Shown here: in pieces, positions 36,684 through 48,056 of the stretch
Layout: the number at the start of each line of letters is the position of its first letter
Numbering within the stretch: the stretch's first letter is position 1
Assembly: GCA_016710075.1 (NCBI GenBank)
Contig: JADJLO010000006.1
Location: 236,501-300,500, forward strand
Direction of reading: 5' to 3'
Length of the DNA: 64,000 nucleotides
From: Acidobacteriota bacterium
Lineage (GTDB): Bacteria > Acidobacteriota > Blastocatellia > RBC074
Notes under the pieces: generated by a model
The model's database searches: none
What the model saw: the letters and a program-made list of their open reading frames with translations, nothing else
What the model was told of the DNA's origin: nothing
Position numbers and translations under genes: made by a program

Positions 36684-38318
36684 GCTCTTTCATCGATTGT
36701 CTTGATTTTGCTTTTCGCACAGGGATTCGTGGTTGAACAAAAAGCTCAAAGCGATTCATACCCCGTTAAAATAGTTGACGGTTACCCTCAGCTCAGATTG
36801 TATGGCCGGCCATTTTTCGCTCACAGCGCGGCCTTCTTTTACAACCGCATTCCGAGGGATGAGTGGGCAGATTCGCTCGTCAAGCTCAAATCGATGGGGA
36901 TCAACACGATCGATCTCTACATCGCATGGAACTGGCATGAGCCGGAGGAAGGTAAGATCGATTTTGACGGGCGCTCGAATCCGCGGAGGGATGTCAAAGG
37001 GCTTTTGGAGATGCTGGATCAGATGGGATTTGCGGTGATTGCGCGGCCGGGGCCGGTGATTCTCAACGAGTGGCGTAATGGCGGATATCCCGACTGGCTG
37101 CTCGAACGACCCGAATTCCAGATGCACCCTGCAGCGCGGCTCGACGGCCATTATCCGCCGCTGAGTTCAGTCAGCGCGTCAAATTCCGAGGAGGCGAGCA
37201 GGATCTGGCTTTCGAATGAGACCCATCTCAAATACACGAGGCACTGGTTTGGCGACTGCATGCGGGAGTTGCTCAAGGATCGCCAGGCGACGGCCGGAGG
37301 CAACGTCATCGCGATTCAGCTCGATGACGATCAGGCGATCAATCGCGCAAACTACAACGGTCCCGTCTTCTGGAAATACATGAGCACGCTTGCGGACTAC
37401 CTGCGGGAAGCCGGTGCGACGGTCCCCGTCTACATCAATCCGACGGATATGCGCGTCTCGGCGGCGGGTGCGCAGCACAATATCGGCGCGATGGGACAAT
37501 GGTATTTCAACTTTGCCGGCGATCCTTCTTTAAGATGGGAAGACACTGCAACTCTGCAGTTTTACACCGAGACTCTCCGGACTCAGCCCCATTTTCCGCC
37601 GATGATCATCGAATACCAGGCTGGATGGTACGGCACGGGAGATGACGCATACGCAAAGGCCGCCGATAAGAGCAACACGCTTCTCTCATCGCGGGTCATG
37701 ATCGGCCACGGACTGCGAGGACTCAACTACTTTCCGGTGCAGGACACACTCTATCCGGCGGGGTATGAAGTTCCCTGGGCCAATCATTACTACATCTGGG
37801 AATCGGCGCTCAACCTTGCGCGGGATGAGCGGCCGAGAGCCTCAGCGGTTCATCGCAACGGCCGGCTTCTTGCCGGTTTGGGGGCCGAACTCGCTTCAAC
37901 CCACAAGGCCGCAGACCTTGGCCTCGTCTATCCGATCAGCAGCTTCGATCAGCCCTCGCTGACTCGCGATGAGATCCTTAAAATCTCCCGAGCCCAGATG
38001 CAGATTCAGCAGTTCTGCCAGCTCAATCAACTGGCCGTGGAATACCTGGATCTCGAATTTCAACCGCTTGAACATTTGAAACGACACAAGGCGATCCTGC
38101 TGCCGGTGTTTGATGAAGCGACACTCCGCAAAGTTGAAGCCGGAGGCAGAGAAGAGATCACCGCGGCAAACGATCCGTCTCAAAACCGTAACAGCAGGAC
38201 TTCGACGTCCACCCAGCCCGGACGATTGCGATTGTCGGAGCTTGCGCAGCTCAAACTGGTCGATTACGTCAGATCCAGGAGGCAGGTTGATTTTTACTCC
38301 GGCGGCTCCGCAGGGTGA
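36582..38318 (+). CDS. GH35 beta-galactosidase-like enzyme, N-terminal catalytic part (frameshifted)
   Basis: A 578-codon frame. After an N-terminal membrane/signal segment (LALSSIVLILLFAQGFVV) comes a GH35-type TIM barrel: AAFFYNRIPRDEWADSLVKL, GINTIDLYIAWNWHEPEEG (barrel start typical of beta-galactosidases) and ARPGPVILNEW (the acid/base region). One extra base at about 38277 ends the frame after LKLVDYVRS; removing it continues as GGRLIFTPAAP. The whole gene would be about 1308 residues. The only in-frame ATG is 36582, and the basic n-region of its signal is encoded by a repeat element. Likely a secreted glycan hydrolase. Confidence 0.82.
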   Translation: MVPGFQFFRLSKDESDLQFKCRNVFRLFRLFRNLALSSIVLILLFAQGFVVEQKAQSDSYPVKIVDGYPQLRLYGRPFFAHSAAFFYNRIPRDEWADSLVKLKSMGINTIDLYIAWNWHEPEEGKIDFDGRSNPRRDVKGLLEMLDQMGFAVIARPGPVILNEWRNGGYPDWLLERPEFQMHPAARLDGHYPPLSSVSASNSEEASRIWLSNETHLKYTRHWFGDCMRELLKDRQATAGGNVIAIQLDDDQAINRANYNGPVFWKYMSTLADYLREAGATVPVYINPTDMRVSAAGAQHNIGAMGQWYFNFAGDPSLRWEDTATLQFYTETLRTQPHFPPMIIEYQAGWYGTGDDAYAKAADKSNTLLSSRVMIGHGLRGLNYFPVQDTLYPAGYEVPWANHYYIWESALNLARDERPRASAVHRNGRLLAGLGAELASTHKAADLGLVYPISSFDQPSLTRDEILKISRAQMQIQQFCQLNQLAVEYLDLEFQPLEHLKRHKAILLPVFDEATLRKVEAGGREEITAANDPSQNRNSRTSTSTQPGRLRLSELAQLKLVDYVRSRRQVDFYSGGSAG

Positions 38319-40509
38319 AGCCATCAAATCCATTCTCAACAACCCCGATGTGAGCATCGTTCCGGATTTCTGGCGGAATGTTCCGATAGAGCCAGGCAAG
38401 ACCAATCGTGAAGAGCTTATCGCATCGGTTCAGGCTTCATCCGTGGAGTTTGTCAGCAGGCTTGCAAGAATGGGAATCAATCGCCGCGTCAAAGCCAGAA
38501 TCTCATATGAATCGGCTTCAGGATCGGGCGGCGAGTCGGTTGGCGCCACAATCGAGCCGAATTTCATCACTACCATGCTCGTCCCTGATTCTCCCGGCTC
38601 AAAATTCGCGTTTGTCGGTGTCACCAGCTTCGATTCAAACAAGGCTTTGAAGATCAACCTCAACATCAGCGATCCGGCCTCCGAATCAGGTGCCTCGCGG
38701 ATTGTTGTGCCTGAATTCAGGCTTTCCGCACGCGAATCGATGATGCTTCCTGTAAGATTGCCGCTCACCGAAGTTCGGGGCGAGATTGTGTACGCGACCG
38801 CCGAATTGATCGCCAGGGAGATTGCCAACGGCAGGATCAGAATGCGGCTCTATTCACAGGCTTCTGCCGAGGTCGCCTTGATTTTGCCGCACGCTCCCCA
38901 GGGCGCGATTACCATCGACGGCGTTGCCGCAATCTCATCATACAATCCGGCCAACAAACTGCTCAGGATCACCATACCCGACCGGATTAAAATACAGGGC
39001 AAACCGGATCAGGCCGGCGACCGCCGCGAGCACGAGCACGACATCGAAATTGTCTACGAAAAAGGCCTCCCCGAACTGAGCATCAAAAACAGCAGGCTCA
39101 TCATAGCCGAGGAAAATCAGGTGCAGGTCGAAGTCGCCAATCGCACCATGTCGCTGCTCAAAGGGATTTTGTCGCTTCAGATCGAACAGGGCCTCAAACA
39201 TGCGAATTCGAATCGCGATGTCGAGCTCAAGCCTCAGGAGGTCCGCCTTGTGACATTCAGCCTGCCGATCAGCGAAAAGGCCGTCTCCGGAGATTCGATC
39301 AATTTAAAAGCTGTTTTATCGACTGACGATAACCAGACCACTTATCGCTCGCCGAAAGTATCACTCGAAATCCTTCCGAGATTTGATTGGGAACTCTATC
39401 CGGTATCGTCGTGGCCTCTGCGCCCCGATACGAAGCAGAAGATAAACCCGCCTCTCATCTACCCGAAAGACGATCAGGCAAAAGAAGCCGAGGTCAACCT
39501 CAAACTGGTAAACAACAGTGAAGAGACGATAACTCTTTCGAGATCTTCGATGCTGGTCAGCTCATTGCCGGTAAAACTCGGCAAGGATGAACAGTACATG
39601 AACACATTCATCTACGGGTTCCCGGCTGGGACCAGATCCGCCCTTCATCCATTCAGCATCTCGGTCAGCGACGGTCGGAGGACCGAAACCGCGAATGTTA
39701 ATTTCGTTGCGCTGAGAAAAGGCGAGGCCATCGCTTTTTCCTGCGACATTGATCGGGACGGTTTTGACGATTATGTGATGGAGAACGAACACCTGAGGTT
39801 GATCATCTCTCCACGTGCCGGGGCACGGTCGTTCGCCCTGATCAACAAGAGGACGGGCGCGAATCTCTTCACCAGCGCCGGTGGATTGCGCGACAAGTTT
39901 GTCGAACTCGATCCGGCCGACCCGACCCGCAACGCCAGGCGCAAGAGAGGGATGTACGGGACATTCAATCGACCTTATGCAGCCGAAATACTGGATGGCA
40001 TGGGAAAACAGGCCGTCATCAAACTCAGCTATCAGGCTCCCGACGCCTACCCCGCCGGTGTCAACATCGAACGCACCGTCACTTTGAAAGCCGGTGAAGA
40101 ATTTTTCACCATGGATTATCGGATAAAAATACCCTCACCCGAAGCCGCCGATGGAATCCAGGCTCTCTGGTCCTCAAATTCCATAGTCGCCGGCGACCCG
40201 GCCTTCTCACCTGCAGAATTTATCACTGCTGCAGGCCATTTTGATTTCAAAACCGCAACCTCCAGATCTGTTGATGCCGCCTCTGGTCTGATCGTCTCAC
40301 GCCTCGATAATCAGAATTCTTTCGCCATCATCTGGCGCAGCGAACAAATGAAGACCGCCGAAATCGAAATGAAAGAGTTTTCGAGCTTCGTTAATCTCAA
40401 ATTCAAACCCTTCATTGACGGACTCAATTCCTATCGCCTGGTTTATTACTGCGGTAACCGGACTTTTGATGAGATCAGAGCTCAATCCTCAAAAATTATT
40501 GGCCGGTAG
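38110..40509 (+). CDS. GH35 beta-galactosidase-like enzyme, C-terminal part (frameshifted)
   Basis: The second half of the gene beginning at 36582; genuine sequence in this frame starts at about 38278 (GGRLIFTPAAPQGE), and codons before that are out of register. It holds a GATase-like end (NNPDVSIVPDFWRNVPI), several beta-sandwich segments (about residues 150-480), and a C-terminal region (ENEHLRLIISPRAGARSF) reminiscent of alpha-mannosidase or galactose-mutarotase-like beta-sandwiches. No catalytic motif is visible here. Either an assembly indel or a real break separates the halves. Confidence 0.78.
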   Translation: MMKRHSAKLKPEAEKRSPRQTIRLKTVTAGLRRPPSPDDCDCRSLRSSNWSITSDPGGRLIFTPAAPQGEAIKSILNNPDVSIVPDFWRNVPIEPGKTNREELIASVQASSVEFVSRLARMGINRRVKARISYESASGSGGESVGATIEPNFITTMLVPDSPGSKFAFVGVTSFDSNKALKINLNISDPASESGASRIVVPEFRLSARESMMLPVRLPLTEVRGEIVYATAELIAREIANGRIRMRLYSQASAEVALILPHAPQGAITIDGVAAISSYNPANKLLRITIPDRIKIQGKPDQAGDRREHEHDIEIVYEKGLPELSIKNSRLIIAEENQVQVEVANRTMSLLKGILSLQIEQGLKHANSNRDVELKPQEVRLVTFSLPISEKAVSGDSINLKAVLSTDDNQTTYRSPKVSLEILPRFDWELYPVSSWPLRPDTKQKINPPLIYPKDDQAKEAEVNLKLVNNSEETITLSRSSMLVSSLPVKLGKDEQYMNTFIYGFPAGTRSALHPFSISVSDGRRTETANVNFVALRKGEAIAFSCDIDRDGFDDYVMENEHLRLIISPRAGARSFALINKRTGANLFTSAGGLRDKFVELDPADPTRNARRKRGMYGTFNRPYAAEILDGMGKQAVIKLSYQAPDAYPAGVNIERTVTLKAGEEFFTMDYRIKIPSPEAADGIQALWSSNSIVAGDPAFSPAEFITAAGHFDFKTATSRSVDAASGLIVSRLDNQNSFAIIWRSEQMKTAEIEMKEFSSFVNLKFKPFIDGLNSYRLVYYCGNRTFDEIRAQSSKIIGR

Positions 40510-40576
40510 AAATATAGTCGACAATCGTGTAACTTGTTATTTACCCTTTGCAAGTGAAATTATGAGGGATTAACAA

Positions 40577-43135
40577 ATGAGCAGGATTTGGGAGTTGTCA
40601 ATATCCGTCATGGTGGGCATGACGGGTAATAAAAAGGTGCTGGGAGCTGTAATTGGTCTGTTCATCTTATGGATGCCCGTTAATGCGAATCGAGCGATAG
40701 AGATTCAGGGCAAAGCGGGCTTCAGGATCATCGTACAGGACGAGGCGGGCGGTCCCATTGTGGCGGCAAAAGTAGAGATCCGGTTGGGAGGGAAAGTAGT
40801 CGCAGCCGTTGCAACTGATGAGAAAGGCGAGGTAAATGCCGATAAGCTGGCTTCCGGCGTCTACGAAATATCCGTTGCCGGTGACCGTTACGAGCCCGGA
40901 GTTCAATCCGGTATCCAGCTTGCCGCAGGTCAGAATATCGAGATTAAGTTCATCCTGGTCCCGAAGGTTCAGTTGAAGGAAGAGATCAATGTCTCGGCTA
41001 GGGCTTCAGCCGCCGCTCAGCCTGAGCAGGTCTCGTCAACATCGCAGGAAATGCAAAGAGCCACCTTACGGCAACTCGCCAATCAGGCTACGACCGTAAA
41101 GGATGCCCTGCCGCTGATTCCCGGTATTGTCCGTTCAGCTCAGGGTGAGATCAAGATCTCGGGCACGGGCGAGAATCGCAGCGCCTTTGTGGTCAATGCC
41201 GCCGATGTCACCGACCCGGCCACGGGACAGTTCGGAATGACCGTTCCCGTTGATAGCGTTCAGACGATCAATGTATTCAAAACGCCGTATCTGGCTCAGT
41301 ATGGACGATTCACAGCCGGCGTCGTTTCGGTCGAAACCCGCCGCGGCGGCGACAAGTGGAACTTCGAGTTAAACGACCCGCTCCCGGAATTCAGATTTCT
41401 CAATGGCCGTCTGCGCGGGCTGCGCGACGCGACACCCAGAATCGTATTCAACGGCCCGTTGATCAAGGATAAACTCTTCATCTCCGAAGGTTCGGAATAT
41501 ACCATTCGAAAACGCCAGGTGCAGACTCTCGAATATCCGAACAAGGAGACCAAGTCGGAATCAATAAACTCCTTCACCCAGCTCGATTACATTGCCTCGC
41601 CGACCCATTCGGTAACCGGGACTTTTCACTATGCTCCGCGCAAGGATCAATGGGACAACCTCGATTTCTTCAATCCGCGGCCGGTGACCCCAAACTGGAA
41701 GGGCATCGACTTCACCGGCACCCTGATCGACAGACTGACTTTCGGTGAAAACCTGCTCGAAACCACCATTGCAGTCAAAAACTATGCGATTGAAGTCTGG
41801 GGGCAGGGTGTCGCCGATATGGTGCTTACTCCCACAGGTAATCGTGGCAACTATTTCAGCAGCCAGGACCGCGATGCGACCCGGGCCGAGTGGATGGAGA
41901 CAGTATCACTCAAGCCGATATCCCGCCTTGGCGCTCACAATTTTAAATTCGGCAGCATCATTGCCAGAACGACCAACCGCGGAGCTATCACATCGAGACC
42001 GGTCAACATTCTTGATCGGCAGAATCAATTGCTTCAACGGATCGATTTCACGACCGGCGGCAGATTCGATCTGACCGACCTCGAAACACATTTCTTCGGC
42101 CAGGATCACTGGGTCATGTCGCCAAAACTGGCAATGGATCTGGGATTGAGATTCGAACGCCAGTCCATCACCGGCATCTATCGCTGGGCTCCAAGAATCG
42201 GACTCGCCTGGACTCCGTTCAACAATCAGAACACGGTCATTCGCGGAGGTTATGGATTCTTCTATGACCGCGTCCCCTTGAGCGTCTTCGCTTTCGACAA
42301 GTACCCTGAACAGATCATCACGACTTATGGTCCAAACGGTCAGATCATCAACGGGCCGCGACAATTCGCCAACATCACCGACCGGGACGCAAGTCGCAGC
42401 AATCCGTTTATTCGCGGAAGATCTGATATCGGGAATTTTGCTCCATACAGCGCCACCTGGGATGTCGAGGTCGAACATTCTTTCTCCCGCATCCTGCGAA
42501 TCAAAGCCAATTGGCTCAGCAGCAATTCAAGCGGGATTGTCATTGTTGAGCCGAAATTGCTGATGGGACGCGAGGCCCTGGTTCTTGGCGCCGGAGGCAA
42601 ATCCAGGTATCGCCAGTTCGAATTGACGGCGAAACTCACCTGGAATGAGGAGAAACAGCAATTATTCGCCTCCTATGTCCGCAGCAGTTCGCGCGGGAAT
42701 GTCAACGAATTCAATACCTATATCGGCAATTTTCCGTTTCCGGTCGTTCGCACCGATCAATATGCCCGCTTGAGCGCCGACCTCCCCCATCGTTTTATCG
42801 CCTGGGGATTGTTCAATCTGCCTTTGAAGCTCAGGTATTCACCCATAGTCGAATATCGCAACGGATTTCCCTACAGCCCTGTCGATCTCAAACAGAACTA
42901 CGTCGGTGAAGCCAATTCAAAACGATTCCCGAAATTCTTCTCTTTTGACAGCCGCATCTCCCGTGATTTCCAGGTCTCGCAAAAATATGCAGTCAGATTC
43001 TCCCTCAGCGGGTTCAACCTGACCAATCATTTCAACGCACTCGATGTTCACCGAAATGTTGCCGACCCGCGTTATGGGATTTTCTTCGGAAATGTTAACC
43101 GATTTTTCAGGCTCGATTTCGATGTGCTGTTTTAA
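40577..43135 (+). CDS. TonB-dependent receptor-like outer membrane protein (Oar-like)
   Basis: An 852-residue protein: signal peptide (core about 20-37), a carboxypeptidase-regulatory-like beta-sandwich (about 48-130, FRIIVQDEAGGPIVAAKVEI), a plug-like domain (DALPLIPGIVRSAQGEIKI; GQFGMTVPVDSVQTINVFKT) and a long beta-barrel ending in aromatic Phe (LDFDVLF), as required for outer-membrane insertion. Such Oar-like receptors are expanded in Acidobacteriota and are thought to import or bind large glycans or peptides. It follows the GH35 gene by 67 bases, suggesting that the hydrolase and receptor work together. GAGGGATT precedes ATG 40577. Confidence 0.88.
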   Translation: MSRIWELSISVMVGMTGNKKVLGAVIGLFILWMPVNANRAIEIQGKAGFRIIVQDEAGGPIVAAKVEIRLGGKVVAAVATDEKGEVNADKLASGVYEISVAGDRYEPGVQSGIQLAAGQNIEIKFILVPKVQLKEEINVSARASAAAQPEQVSSTSQEMQRATLRQLANQATTVKDALPLIPGIVRSAQGEIKISGTGENRSAFVVNAADVTDPATGQFGMTVPVDSVQTINVFKTPYLAQYGRFTAGVVSVETRRGGDKWNFELNDPLPEFRFLNGRLRGLRDATPRIVFNGPLIKDKLFISEGSEYTIRKRQVQTLEYPNKETKSESINSFTQLDYIASPTHSVTGTFHYAPRKDQWDNLDFFNPRPVTPNWKGIDFTGTLIDRLTFGENLLETTIAVKNYAIEVWGQGVADMVLTPTGNRGNYFSSQDRDATRAEWMETVSLKPISRLGAHNFKFGSIIARTTNRGAITSRPVNILDRQNQLLQRIDFTTGGRFDLTDLETHFFGQDHWVMSPKLAMDLGLRFERQSITGIYRWAPRIGLAWTPFNNQNTVIRGGYGFFYDRVPLSVFAFDKYPEQIITTYGPNGQIINGPRQFANITDRDASRSNPFIRGRSDIGNFAPYSATWDVEVEHSFSRILRIKANWLSSNSSGIVIVEPKLLMGREALVLGAGGKSRYRQFELTAKLTWNEEKQQLFASYVRSSSRGNVNEFNTYIGNFPFPVVRTDQYARLSADLPHRFIAWGLFNLPLKLRYSPIVEYRNGFPYSPVDLKQNYVGEANSKRFPKFFSFDSRISRDFQVSQKYAVRFSLSGFNLTNHFNALDVHRNVADPRYGIFFGNVNRFFRLDFDVLF

Positions 43136-43174
43136 GGATAAGCCTGGAACTGATCGTGAGTTTTGCCGGTTTTT

Positions 43175-43579
43175 TTATTTGGTGAGTTGATCTATCGCAC
43201 CTCTGACGCCGGCGGGAGTCCATAAATTCCGTTTTGAATCGCGTTCGGACCATGGACTATATTGACTGGTCCAGCAATCAGTCTGCCTCAGCCTGCGTTC
43301 GGCGGAAGTCTTCAATGCATCGACGATCGTGCCGGCCTTGCATGCTCCGATGACCACGGCGCTTATCCTGACGGTTTGAACATTCACCGCATGCAGGTTC
43401 CATCCGAATTTCCCGCAGGTTACACGAATGGCCGCCTCAACCACTACCCTTTGCAATTTGTCGAGCTTGACCGAATCCCTTTTGTGGATCGACGGCATCT
43501 GCTCACCACTAACAGGCGAAGCGGCATAGCATCGGAAAGTAATCAGATACGCAAGCGGATATAATCGAAAATTTTTCAT
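43175..43579 (-). CDS. Hypothetical small exported protein
   Basis: A 134-codon frame with a possible signal peptide (MKNFRLYPLAYLITFRCYA) and three Cys in the mature part. No family is recognised. It lies alone in the gap between the TonB receptor and nrdJ, and the opposite strand is also partly open, so coding is uncertain. The ribosome-binding site is weak. Confidence 0.35.
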   Translation of the reverse strand: MKNFRLYPLAYLITFRCYAASPVSGEQMPSIHKRDSVKLDKLQRVVVEAAIRVTCGKFGWNLHAVNVQTVRISAVVIGACKAGTIVDALKTSAERRLRQTDCWTSQYSPWSERDSKRNLWTPAGVRGAIDQLTK

Positions 43580-43610
43580 CTCGGCTTTTCATCTCAGATG
43601 GTCAACGATG

Positions 43611-43655
43611 TTCATCTCAGATATTCATCTCAGATATTCATCTCAGATATTCATC
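43611..43655. repeat. 13-base tandem repeat TTCATCTCAGATA
   Basis: Three perfect copies (43611-43649) and a partial fourth, just upstream of the hypothetical gene at 43175-43579. Related TTCATCTC words occur at 43575-43600. Probably slippage-prone; no function is visible. Confidence 0.85.
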
Positions 43656-43741
43656 AGTGCTCCAGGGAGGGGAAGGCCGAAGGATTAAATCATCAAGTCT
43701 CTGGTGATAGAAAACGTTGCAGGAAGCGGATTATTCCAGTA

Positions 43742-43793
43742 AAAAAAACGGCTCAGATCTGAAAGTTCAAATCTGAGCCGTTTTTTTCTGTGA
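43742..43793. terminator. Strong bidirectional terminator after nrdJ
   Basis: ACGGCTCAGAT and ATCTGAGCCGT form an 11-bp stem with a 12-base loop, flanked by an A tract on the left and a T tract on the right, so it acts in both directions. It terminates nrdJ (minus strand). Confidence 0.88.
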
Positions 43794-43811
43794 AGGCCGG
43801 TTTTTAAAGGA

Positions 43812-46271
<2,460 letters not shown>

Positions 46272-46931
46272 TGTGCCTTCCTTGCTTGATTACTTTTTCC
46301 TGGTTTGCTGAAAACCACCTCAATGGTCGTTTCTCTTTTTTTTACTTCTTGACTGCTGCACTTTTCTGTTCCGATCAGGGATTGTGTCGCTAGTCCATAT
46401 CGGTCAACTCTATTGGCGGAATTTGTTTTTTTACTGGCTCATCCAGAGGACATTGCCAAAGGACTTCGAAGGTATAATGCATCGGCTCACATAAACGATA
46501 TCGACCACAAGCCGTACCGAACGATCACAAAACAATTCGATGCCCAATACGGCTGCTCTGATCAGCTGAGAAAAGCGCCGAGCTGATGCATTCTTACTGC
46601 TTATAGTGTTGAGCGGCGCTGAATATATTCCACTAGATAGTGAGTTGTCAATTGGAATTATCAACTATATGTTGTGGTATTTATAAATCGAAGCAAATAA
46701 ACAATTTGGTCATGCCGGGCGATAATGCGACAGGTTTGGAGACCGATTTTAATAATTAATTGGCTGGGATCGAAATCCTCATTGAGTGGGCGGCCTGCCT
46801 CCCGGGCACAATATATTGTGGCACCCTGACTCTGTTTGCGCAGTTAAAATGTTGGTGCTACTCTAGGCCTGCAGTATTAATCCTGTTTCAATGCAAGCTA
46901 AATTGAGAAGATAGAAGGTGGGATCAAAATT
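46272..46931. other. Intergenic region between nrdJ and the UPF0136 gene
   Basis: 660 bases, AT-rich, between divergent genes. It contains a hairpin pair AGCGCCG (46573-46579) and CGGCGCT (46613-46619) and the perfect palindrome CACAATATATTGTG (46807-46820). A frame on the minus strand (46431-46664) has no supporting features. The promoters for both genes must lie here; I cannot assign them. Confidence 0.5.
46807..46820. promoter_or_regulatory. 14-base perfect palindrome, possible operator
   Basis: CACAATATATTGTG is a perfect dyad 112 bases before the UPF0136 gene and about 510 before superoxide dismutase. Its size suits a dimeric repressor. No regulator is encoded nearby, so this is suggestive only. 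Confidence 0.3.
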
Positions 46932-47244
46932 ATGACATCCTGGATAGTTCTGGTTTATGGAGTTCTTGTTGCGGCCGGTGGGATCTATGGGATATCTCAA
47001 AGCCGGCAGCTCGGCGTCACTCGCAGCCGGACTGATAGCCGGGGCGGCGCTTGCCGGGTCCTCTTATTCGATGATGAAAGGGTCGTATCAGACTGGATGG
47101 TGGGTTGCGCTGGTCGTGACCATCCTCCTGCTGGCCAGATTCGGAATGGCTGCCCTCAAAGGATTCAAGATGATGCCCGGGGGGATGGTCATCATCATGA
47201 GCCTGGTTGTCCTGGCCGTTTTGCTGACTCAGCGCGGGCGATGA
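46932..47244 (+). pseudogene. UPF0136/TMEM14-like small membrane protein, frameshifted
   Basis: ATG 46932, preceded by AAGGTGGG, opens MTSWIVLVYGVLVAAGGIYG and then goes out of register. One extra A at about 46992 separates this from the continuation YLKAGSSASLAAGLIAG in the next frame, which runs to 47244. Joined, the protein is 103 residues with four predicted helices and a typical UPF0136 (TMEM14) layout, including the GY..KAGS and GMA...G patterns. The role of this family in bacteria is unknown. The second frame also has a start at 46957, so partial expression cannot be excluded. Confidence 0.78.
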
Positions 47245-47330
47245 CACTTGCGATCAATCCGCCTCGCATTCATATCTGAATCGAATTAATTTAATTATTA
47301 ATAAGTTCAACTAACATGAGGAGAAAATAG

Positions 47331-47966
47331 ATGAGCAATCTTGCAGCTTACAAGGCGAAAGCCTTTGATCTCGGCAATTTGAATGGTATTTCGGATGGCA
47401 CACTGGCGATGCACTTCAAGCTCTACGAGGGATATGTGACAAATACCAACATCCTCAACGAGAAGATCGCCGATCTGGCCAAGGCCGAGATCACGGCGAA
47501 CGAAATGCCGGTCTATTCCGAGCTGACGCGCCGCCTTGGTTTTGAATATAACGGCATGGTTTTGCACGAGTGGTATTTCGGCAATCTCAAGAGCGGTGGA
47601 GGGAGCGGCGATCCCGATAAGGGGTCAGCCTTCTACAAGGCGGCAGAAGCCGGCTTCGGCAGCTATGAGAACTGGAAGAAGACCTTCGTCACGACCGGCA
47701 AGATGCGCGGTGTCGGCTGGGCGGCGTGCTTCCAGGACCCGGTTACGGGGCGACTTTCGAATCACTGGATCAACCTGCACGAGACGGGTAACGTCGCCGG
47801 TTTTAACCCGATTCTGATTATGGATGTCTGGGAGCATGCCTTCATTCGTGACTACGCCCCCGTGGATCGTCCGAAATACATTGAGGCCTTCTTCTCCAAC
47901 ATAGACTGGGCCGCCTGCGATGAACGCATCGCCAGGGGTGGAGCCGCCCGTCCCGTCGGAGCCTGA
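47331..47966 (+). CDS. Fe/Mn superoxide dismutase
   Basis: A 211-residue cytoplasmic enzyme (no signal peptide) that dismutates superoxide. Metal ligands are His28 (LAMHFKLY), His79 (MVLHEWYF), Asp165 and His169 (IMDVWEHAF). The N-terminal helical hairpin is somewhat divergent from E. coli SodA/SodB, and the metal cannot be assigned. GAGGAG precedes ATG 47331. It ends at a strong bidirectional terminator. Confidence 0.93.
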   Translation: MSNLAAYKAKAFDLGNLNGISDGTLAMHFKLYEGYVTNTNILNEKIADLAKAEITANEMPVYSELTRRLGFEYNGMVLHEWYFGNLKSGGGSGDPDKGSAFYKAAEAGFGSYENWKKTFVTTGKMRGVGWAACFQDPVTGRLSNHWINLHETGNVAGFNPILIMDVWEHAFIRDYAPVDRPKYIEAFFSNIDWAACDERIARGGAARPVGA

Positions 47967-47990
47967 CGGCCATCGCTTTCGCATAGGGCC

Positions 47991-48031
47991 AAAATAAAGA
48001 AGCCTGCCATTCCGGCAGGCTTCTTTATTTT
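47991..48031. terminator. Bidirectional terminator between superoxide dismutase and htrA
   Basis: AAAATAAAGAAGCCTGCC and its exact reverse complement flank a 5-base loop, an 18-bp perfect stem with A and T tracts on either side. It serves both converging genes. Confidence 0.92.
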
Positions 48032-48056
48032 TGGCCGGTGGTTCCGGTGGTTCGGC

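Noticed and set aside
46272..46660. Cobalamin riboswitch upstream of the B12-dependent nrdJ
   Set aside because: I read the minus strand for the B12-box and the surrounding conserved elements and found no convincing match.
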